Assembly (NCBI GenBank): GCA_000697475.1
Contig: JNEU01000835.1
Coordinates: 186,001-250,000 of the forward strand
Origin: Lichtheimia corymbifera B2541
Lineage: Eukaryota; Mucoromycota; Mucoromycetes; Mucorales; Lichtheimiaceae
Direction of reading: 5' to 3'
DNA length: 64,000 nucleotides
Of this stretch, positions 56,764 through 64,000 are shown in pieces. Made by a program: the position numbers and the translations under genes. The notes beneath the pieces were generated by a model. That model saw only the letters and a program-made list of their open reading frames with translations, did not search any database and was not told where the DNA came from. Each line of letters starts with the position of its first letter. Position 1 is the stretch's first letter.

Positions 56764-58778
56764 TTAGCGACCGGAACGCTTGAATTGGGCGATCGGATCA
56801 AGATCTCCAAAGTAATTGACAGGTTTGGGTGGTGGTGGAGCAATATCAGGTTTTGTCGGGGCATCCAAAGGTTCTGAAGCAAAGTCGCCAAAATCATCAA
56901 TGGTAGTAGTAGATGTCGAGAACTCTGTTTATACATGTCATATGCATTAATTAATACACACACATGTTTGCATCATGTGCCCTTTTATTTCCATACCTGT
57001 CCATGCAGTATCCTCTGAATCTTGACGTTCGTGCACACCATCGGGTATCATTTCTTGTGGTTGTTGTTTGGGTGGTTCTTCTTTTGAACTACTTATACTA
57101 AGACTGCGTAGAGCTGCATAGGGATCATTTTCAATAGGTGGTGATTGAGGAGGAGCTGTTGATGTTAATGGCGATGAAATTGACGAGGAGTGGGATTGAT
57201 GACGCTGGTGGAGGGTTGGTGACAATGGAGAAAAGGTCGAGGTTTGTGGCTGTGTTGTCTTGAATGAATCTAGTTGCAGCATGAAAGGTTAATTTCAAAA
57301 AGGGTTACACACGTAGTACGATGTTGTACCTGAAGATAATCCTCCAATAATGGATGAATAAGGTGTTGAACGAGTAGGACTTGCTGCGCCAGGTGTGGCG
57401 GGGGTAAGGATTCCACCTGTGTAAGTGGCTCTGCGAGCAGGCTTAGAGCTTATATCAAGTCCTGCCAATTCAGAAAAAATGCTTGATGTGGGTGTAGTGG
57501 TGGTAGAAGCAGCATTGGTTGTGGGATTGGTAATGGAGGCTGCTGATGCTGTTGGTCGTGCTGGAGATGTGGGGAAAGGTTGTTGAGAGTAAGCAACATA
57601 GGTGGGAGTGGTTGGTGCAGGATCCCGGGCAATACGTGATGGTGTAACAGGTACTGGAGACGCGATAGCGGGAGAAAAGGGTGTAACACCTAAAAACAGT
57701 AATTATGATATGGCGTGTTGGATAAGACATTTTCTTGATACTTTTTCTCTTTTTCACTTGCCTGAGGATCGTACTTCTCTTGCAGACATGGGTGGTTCGT
57801 ACACATTATCACCATCATCCAGCAATGACGACGACGTAGTATTATTACCATTGACTGATTTCCAAGAAGAGGATGTAAGTTGCAGTGACGCAGGTCGTTG
57901 TTGTTGTCGTTTGGGTGGAGCTAAAATGGCATTGCCATCACCTGGAAGAGGTGGTGTCTTGGCACCGGGTCTTCGAATCCCTTCCTGTGTCGTGTGATAA
58001 CATAAAGTTAGTTAATGACACCAAATTATAATCCGCCGTTCCTATCCCAAAAATAACAAACCTCTGTAAACATAGCCTTGATCATCTCACGCACACGATT
58101 CGTGTGTGCCTTTAATTCTTCCTGATCCAACCACTTTTGTTCATCTACAATGGTATGTTGAATGAATATAGCCATCTTGTCAAGTTCTTAAAGTCGTCCT
58201 CACTTACAATACTTTTGCCGAATAAACGCTCTTACTTCATCATCCGTCTCAGGGTCAACGTTGTCCTTTCCATAGTTGCTCAACCAAATGGCACGGGCCA
58301 CTTCGTTTCCTCCTTGTTGTAATGTAACAACTTCAGCACCAGAGAATTTGCTTGCAGAGATTGACTTGACACGATGACCCACTTCCCGGCTATATAAATC
58401 AATCCAAACGCGCGTGGACAGGAGATGTCAGAGAAAATAGGCATTTGTTTGGGAATACCATATACTTACACAAGCCCCGAGCATCGACTGCAAATAAACG
58501 TCTGGACACTCACATTGACGAAGAAAGGACTCTACATGAGCCTATATATGTTAGCTATCCGATGTAGTTGCCAAGAGATAAGATCCCATTTTACCTTGGT
58601 GGGGCAATCGAAACATTTTTTGTTTGCCGGCAAGCGGAGTAGGTCCCGTACTTTTCTAACATACAAACAGGAGCAGGAGGTGGTGAGTTGGAAGAGTTTG
58701 GACGAGGTTTCAAATGGCTGAGAATACTCACTGCAAGTTCTTTTCTTCCTGTTTCTTTTGTTGAGCGACCGAGAACAT
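56764..58778 (-). CDS. ArfGAP-domain protein, AGFG (HRB) type
   Basis: Nine minus-strand exons (58732-58778, 58595-58655, 58470-58531, 58208-58389, 58062-58144, 57762-57984, 57330-57689, 56997-57269, 56764-56924) encode 483 aa. The ArfGAP zinc finger is Cys30, Cys33, Cys50, Cys53 (C-x2-C-x16-C-x2-C), with a following CSGLVREVGHRVKSIS: the arginine after the finger and HRVKSIS are typical of the AGFG group. The ArfGAP fold ends near residue 145. The rest is Ser/Thr/Pro-rich, ending NYFGDLDPIAQFKRSGR. Family members stimulate GTP hydrolysis by Arf or act as clathrin-coat adaptors via tail motifs. The start follows the conserved FSVAQQKKQEEKNLQKVRDL reading. The intron between exons 6 and 7 has a GC donor (GCAAGT). 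Confidence 0.88.
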
Positions 58779-58979
58779 GGTAGGAGGCAAAACAAGTTGG
58801 ATATGAAAAAGAAGGAAGAAGAAGAAGGAGAAAAAGAAAACCGACCAAAGAGAAGGGTAAAATGTGTGACACACAGCTTGCTTGAAAATGCAAAGCCCAG
58901 CTGATGGATATATTTAGTTCTCGTGAGCATTGCTTTACTTTGAACCCCGTGGCTTAAGGCTTACCTTCTTTTTCATTTC

Positions 58980-60179
58980 ATGCGCCCCCATACGCTTTGT
59001 ACGCCACTTCGAGCCAACTGGCAAGTGGCTGGTCACCTCACCAATACGCTATGGTGGCCTGCTCGTGAAGAAACAACCACCGTCCTTTTGTTCATTCCTG
59101 GCAATCCGGGTCTTATCGAATACTATGCTGAATTCCTCGAATGCATTCATGCTCAAGCATCGCCCAATCTTGAAATCTTTGCAGGTACTACGCCATGTCA
59201 TGTTGTTGTTGTATACATTGTGTATTCATCGTAGTGGCGAATAGTGTCTCACTTGGGCGTATCCACGGGTGATGATCCAAACGCGCTCTATTCGTTCCAA
59301 GACCAGATTGACCACAAGATCGAGTGCTTCGATATACTGAAAAAGCGTTATTCAGCTGACGATACCAAATTTGTGCTAATGGGGCACTCGATCGGCGCTT
59401 ATCTTGCAGTGGAAGTGTTCAAGCAACGGCATGCATTCAACATTGATCGTTTGATTGCACTCTTTCCATGCTTGTATGACATTGCTCTCACACCCAATGG
59501 GATGCATTTCACGGTAAGATTCAGGGGCTGGGAAGGAAATGGCGAATCAGGGGCATTGAATCTATTTTACCATTAGCGCATATTCAACAAGCTACCCATC
59601 GGTGTCGTCTCTACTATGGCAAGCGCCCTCTCCTACATCTCACCGCCTCTTCTTGAACGTCTGATTCGCCTCTTGACGGGACAACAGGGTCACTCTGTCA
59701 AAGTGACAGCTTCATTGCTGAATGGTCCCTTTGTACGATCCGTGCTAAGAATGGCTCAACAAGAAATGGAAAATGTGCAACAACTCGACCACGACTTTTA
59801 CACTACGCATCTCGATAAATTCATCATCTACTATTCTGAAAACGACCAGTGGGCACCCATTGAACACTACAAGTACATGAAACAATCCTATCCTCAACAC
59901 GGTAAATATCGAATGGAGAGTGAGTGTGGTGACATGGGATTGTTACTTACTATGGAATAATGATATAGAGCATCTTTATTTGTGTGAGGAAAGATTGCCA
60001 CACAGCTTTATCCTAGGTTAGTAATGGGAAGGTGATGGGGCTAGACTATTGTTTATTCCCAGCATGCTGTCATTGGTTCTCATTTGCGATATGCTATAGA
60101 TCCTGGTGCAACACAATCCATGGCGAATAAGGTTGTCCATTGGTTGGATGGCAGCAACAACAGCAACAACAAGGAGTAA
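58980..60179 (+). CDS. Lipid droplet-associated hydrolase family (LDAH/DUF2305), alpha/beta hydrolase
   Basis: Five exons (58980-59184, 59245-59513, 59577-59901, 59969-60016, 60100-60179) encode 308 aa, the usual length (yeast and human relatives about 290-325). Visible blocks: TVLLFIPGNPGLIEYYAEFL, the nucleophile elbow LMGHSIGAY (Ser117), LFPCLYDIALTPNGMHFT, FIIYYSENDQWAP (acid Asp) and a histidine in RLPHSFIL. LDAH proteins sit on lipid droplets and have been linked to sterol ester turnover; substrates remain debated. The acceptor at 59244 gives AVSHLGVS, matching the family. Divergently arranged with the ArfGAP gene, about 200 bp apart, so the two likely share a promoter region. Confidence 0.9.
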
Positions 60180-61204
60180 CGCAAATGACCCATTCCCTTG
60201 TACAGTACCCAGGATCCAGGGCCGTTGTCAGATGTGTACCAAAAGATGGAGATCCAAATCCCCACTAGTAGTAATTCTGTTTGATATCCTGTCAGCAACA
60301 CTCCCCCTTTTTGTTTAATTTTCCCCTATGTAAACTTGAAGAATAGATCCAAAAAATAGAGATTTCTCCCTTTGGCATTGCTGGAAATGTGTTTGAATGG
60401 GTATCCAAAGTATAGATTGATACAGCACACGGTATATGCAAACCACATGATCAAGGTAGTACTGACAACTCAAGCTAGTTTCACTTCAAATAACGTTTTT
60501 TGGTCGGCGGCGGCGGCATGGATGGAAGAAAAAAGACTCAGCCATTTCCCCGTTTACGCCTTTAATGTTGCCGACAACGACTATTTTGCCGCTGAGCTCT
60601 GTCAAAGCGCACGGACAAGATATGAGACATGACGTGTGAGTCAATGAGCAAGCTGCACTGATCCATAACAGCATGCTGACTCCCGATGGCGAAATGCAAA
60701 AGTAGCCCGAGACTCAGTTTTAAAAGTAGTTCTATCAATAAATGCATGATGTGGAGGGTATTATGGATAGTAGTGATAATCATCTTTCACGGGAATTGGT
60801 AGCTATATTGTTGAAAAAGATGTGGTACTAAAAGAAAGGTAGTTGTCGTCCTACATGTTATTGCCATATTGGTGGGAGGTTGTGTAGGGCATTGGGCGGG
60901 GGGAGATGTCGTACCCAAAGAAGTAGATTTTTCTTAGGCAGGAATAGCTAATGCACTAAAAGATGGTAGTGGGCTGGGGAAAACAGACCAACGCACAGCG
61001 GCAAAGGAGAGAGCTAGAGTGGAAGGAACGAATGGAAGCTGGGTCGGATGAACCGCTGTTAGGCCAAATGTGGTAAGTCTTGGATGTTGGGCCGCAATGA
61101 GCTTTTTTTTTCTTGCTTTACTCCCTTCTTGTTCCTTCTCTCTTTTTTCTTTCTCTACACGTTATTAAGGCTTTATCCACTCTTTCTTTCTCCTACTTTT
61201 CAAT
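60180..61204. other. 1 kb intergenic, no firm gene
   Basis: A plus-strand frame at 60372-60632 has ordinary amino-acid composition (ending YFAAELCQSARTRYET) but no family, no splice partners and no matching leader. It is left uncalled. The last 100 bp before 61205 are strongly pyrimidine-rich (CTTTACTCCCTTCTTGTTCC, TCTCTCTTTTTTCTTTCTC), the leader of the F-box gene. Confidence 0.4.
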
Positions 61205-63024
61205 ATGAGGTTGTGGTCTGCTCCATTGGCACATCACAACCAAACACCATTATTAGCTCTCCCTAAGGAGCTCTTATTGAAAATCATATCCAATGTCGCC
61301 CTATACGACGCATATCCATCATCATTGATACAGTTATCCATCACCTGTCGACATCTCTATTACCTTATACACAAAGACCCATGGCGACAAGCAACATTAT
61401 GGCCTAGAGCCTTTAGCGCACGTTTCGATACCTCGGCAATTTACCGGCGTCAACTATATCGGCAACTCGATTGGCAGTCTGCGCTTGAGCGCAGGTGCAG
61501 AGCACTTGAAACATGCCGTCAAGTGGCAGCAACAGCAGCAACACAACAACCACGAGACCTTGTAGAGCAGCTCAGCAAAATCGATTGGGAGATCATTTGG
61601 GATATGATTACAGAGCATGGTAAGTATCCAATATCGTGTGTGTGTATTGTTGCGCACACACCACCTAATGAGAAACATCCGCCATTCTCACACCGACCAT
61701 TACCGCTCAAACGTTTTGCAGATGAGCTAAACATTCCGCAACTATTGAACCATCAAGTGCATCTGCTAGCTGGTGCTGCGTTTCAATTAGGATCCCTTCG
61801 TGATCGAGAAGCTTACCCTGTGGTCCTGCCTATTTTGTCCTTGCTAGTGAATTATGGTACTCTATTTTTTCCCCTGCACCATCAACACACACACACGCAC
61901 ACACATACACGAATGCTTCCCACCCCCCAAAACTCACCCACAACATTCCCCCACGCTAACCTGTCTTTTTCCCTCTCTCTTTTTTAGACTTCTCCATCAG
62001 CCGCTTCTTTACATCAGACATATCACCACATATTGTATCACATGAACTGAGTCAATTTGCATACGATTTCGAAGCGGATGCACTTATCACCAAGCACATG
62101 TCACCACGATTATTCCACTCACAAATCACGCTGCATGAAGACGATGATCCATTTATGAATGACAGCAAAAGCACAATGGATACAACCGTCTTTTATCCAT
62201 CACAAGATCCACTTACAGCTGCATTCCATTTATTCTTTACCACCATCTTTGCATGCCATCCTGCACCTTACGAAGCCATTCCAAAATGTTCACCCATTCC
62301 ACTCTTTCCTATACACTCTGCCATGTTTGATGTCGAGTTCCTGCGACGTTATGAGCGTCAATTGTTTCATGCAAGTCTAAGGGAATCACGTGACAAATGG
62401 CACGACAAGCATTATAAGACACCTGCTCCCTCCAGCGGCAACCAGGCATTAGAAAACATTTACAGCGACACAGGATTTGCATCATCCACGCATTTTGTCA
62501 GCGAAGCCTACCTCATTGAAGGCGAATGGATGGGATACTACTCGTTCTTGGATGTGGATGAAGACGATGATGGCAACGATATTGCAACAGCAGCCTCGGA
62601 TTGGTTTGATGGTCCAATGCGTTTAACCTTACGTATTGTACCCCTGGATGACGAAGAAGATGAAGAAGAACAAGTACAAACATCATCATCATCCTCGTCC
62701 ATGGTCAGCCGACCCACAGGCTTTCCATCATGCCATTTACGCACGTGCCCATTGACCCGATTTGAAGGCATTGGCGCTGATAATCTTGGTGGATTCCATG
62801 TCACGGGTTTAATTGATGACAGTGAAGATGGCCAAGTGACCTGGGAAAAGACCTATATTGATTCAGGCGAGACCTGGGAATATGCTGGCAGATTCCTCTT
62901 GCCCATGGGTCTTTGTGGTCGCTGGGGTGATGAACAATATGGTGGCCCTTGGTGGATGTGGAAAGTGCAACCATCAATTCAGCCTGCCAATGGTCTCGAA
63001 AAGTCATCGTCATCATCATCATGA
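61205..63024 (+). CDS. F-box protein
   Basis: Three exons (61205-61619, 61722-61856, 61988-63024) encode 528 aa. The F-box is N-terminal (about residues 16-60): LLALPKELLLKIISNVALYD, LIQLSITCRHLYYLIHKDPW. A long helical region follows, then a C-terminal beta-rich part with YLIEGEWMGYYSFLDVDEDD, MRLTLRIVPL, FEGIGADNLGGFHVTG, DGQVTWEKTYIDSGETWEYAGRF and CGRWGDEQYGGPWWMWKV. That C-terminal pattern recurs in fungal F-box proteins and resembles a beta-barrel ligand-binding module. The N-terminus would bind Skp1 in an SCF ubiquitin ligase; the target is unknown. Poly-Ser tails are encoded by TCA/TCG repeats. The start is the first ATG after a CT-rich leader. Confidence 0.85.
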
Positions 63025-63454
63025 CCCTCCTCACACACACACACGCATTACTTACATACTTTTACCATCATCTACGTACTTAACCCACCCACACCAACCA
63101 ATCTAGTATTACACACGCATTTGCATCTTTCCTCTTTGCATTCTATTTCCTCTTTCACCATGCATGTAAATCTCTCTCTCTCGCTCGCTCTTTTCACCCT
63201 TTAGCATACTTTTGACATTCCTTCTCTCATATTCCAACGTAAGATAAAAGCATAAGATGAACCACCCTATCCAAAATACGATTACAATAGAGACAAACGG
63301 CAAAATGGGATGATATATATTACGAAAGTGAATGCGTGAGAGTGTGAGTGTGAACTATAGATACAATGTGAGAATAATGGGTGGGGGTGAGGTGGGGTGG
63401 GAGAATAAAAAGGTGGGATATAATAGCAAAAGGAAATTAGAGTGTGTGTGTTGT
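63025..63454. other. Convergent 3' intergenic
   Basis: It carries (CA)n and TCTCTCTCTCGCTCGCTC simple sequence (about 63028-63046 and 63170-63190) and a G-rich patch near 63380-63402 (GGGTGGGGGTGAGGTGGGGTGGG). This patch could form a G-quadruplex on the plus strand. No gene is seen. Confidence 0.4.
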
Positions 63455-64000
63455 CTACATGCCATGATGCATCATTTGCTTTCGTTGCATTCTTTGTGCG
63501 GATCGCCTTTTCTTTTGTAGAATCCTCAACAAATCACCGTCGTCATCGTCATCATCGGATGAAGAAGAATCGATAATATCGTCTAGTCCACCAGAAAGAA
63601 TGGGTTGAAGGATAGGAACGTGTTTATTGGCGGGTGCAGGTGGTGGTGGAGGTTGCTGTGCAACAGGTGAAGTTGGTAAAAAGGATGCTGTAGCATGATC
63701 GTAGGGTGTTCTAGAAGAGCGTCGAATATGCAACAATTGCTCTGATGGGTCGTTACGTGATTGTGGTGTATCAGGCATGGATAAAGATGTGTTGCGTGAA
63801 AGAGAATCCCAAGATTGAATCGATGAAGCGTAGGATCGACGAGAAGAGGCATTAGAATCAGAACGATCCACACTTTGGTTTGGATGATTGGTGGTGGTAG
63901 CAGGAGGGCGGATATGGGTTGCACTGCTTGCAAATGATGCTCGATAGTTGCCATTGAGAGAGAGTCGAAATGATTCTGATGTGGGTTCACTATGCGTATC
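63455..64000 (-). CDS. C-terminal part of a serine-rich protein (truncated by window edge)
   Basis: The minus-strand frame is open from the window edge to a stop at 63455, giving at least 181 residues. It is Ser/Pro/Asn-rich with PPPPPAPANKHVPILQPIL, then SGGLDDIIDSSSSDDDDDDGDLL, and a basic Arg/Gln/Met-rich tail ending HHGM. It lacks a visible domain; the N-terminal part lies beyond 64000. The frame maintained without interruption and the acidic-then-basic end argue for a real protein. No family was recognised. Confidence 0.6.
   Translation of the reverse strand, partial: DTHSEPTSESFRLSLNGNYRASFASSATHIRPPATTTNHPNQSVDRSDSNASSRRSYASSIQSWDSLSRNTSLSMPDTPQSRNDPSEQLLHIRRSSRTPYDHATASFLPTSPVAQQPPPPPAPANKHVPILQPILSGGLDDIIDSSSSDDDDDDGDLLRILQKKRRSAQRMQRKQMMHHGM

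Overview
The window reads as nuclear DNA of a filamentous fungus, most likely an early-diverging Mucoromycota/Mucorales-type genome. Genes are packed on both strands and broken by many short (about 50-130 bp) GT-AG introns, with occasional GC-AG introns. Intergenic distances are often only 150-500 bp, 5' leaders are CT-rich on the coding strand, and proteins carry long Gln, His, Ser and Pro tracts. No bacterial signatures, rRNA, tRNA or CRISPR array were recognised. Exon models were built by hand from splice signals; every model given with exon coordinates sums to an exact multiple of three. The species cannot be named from the sequence alone.

Layout. 0-3.1 kb: a Zn2Cys6 transcription factor, then 3 kb without a recognisable gene. 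6.2-8.9 kb: an ARMH3 (DUF1741) homologue in 13 exons, tail-to-tail with tubulin cofactor A. 10.7-12.1 kb: GDP-mannose pyrophosphorylase. 13.3 kb: VTC1. 14.1-17.3 kb: NC2-alpha and a coiled-coil protein. 17.4-25.6 kb: an accessory, repeat-rich stretch with degraded gene fragments, a 444-bp foldback element with 9-bp target duplications, a 92-bp-period direct repeat, a six-copy degenerate repeat of about 130 bp, and a hairpin of about 530 bp. 25.6-30.2 kb: a membrane protein of unknown role and a mitochondrial-type AAA ATPase. 31.0-36.8 kb: an AMPK-like kinase and a low-complexity protein. 36.9-45.1 kb: syntaxin 5 (SED5), carnitine acetyltransferase, an HMG-box factor, a chorismate-lyase-like protein and a GH18 chitinase. 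45.3-50.7 kb: two tandem SPX-VTC-DUF202 polyphosphate polymerase genes. 53.2-56.4 kb: transportin. 56.8-60.2 kb: an AGFG-type ArfGAP and a lipid-droplet hydrolase homologue. 61.2-63.0 kb: an F-box protein. The right edge holds the 3' end of a serine-rich protein.

Functional themes. Three VTC genes lie within 38 kb, enough for a complete vacuolar polyphosphate polymerase (small VTC1 plus two large SPX/TTM subunits). Several genes act around the Golgi and membrane traffic (ARMH3, SED5, ArfGAP, with GDP-mannose supply for glycosylation). The rest are general housekeeping. I see no compact new multi-gene system. The most unusual material is the repeat and remnant region at 17.4-25.6 kb and the VTC gene grouping.
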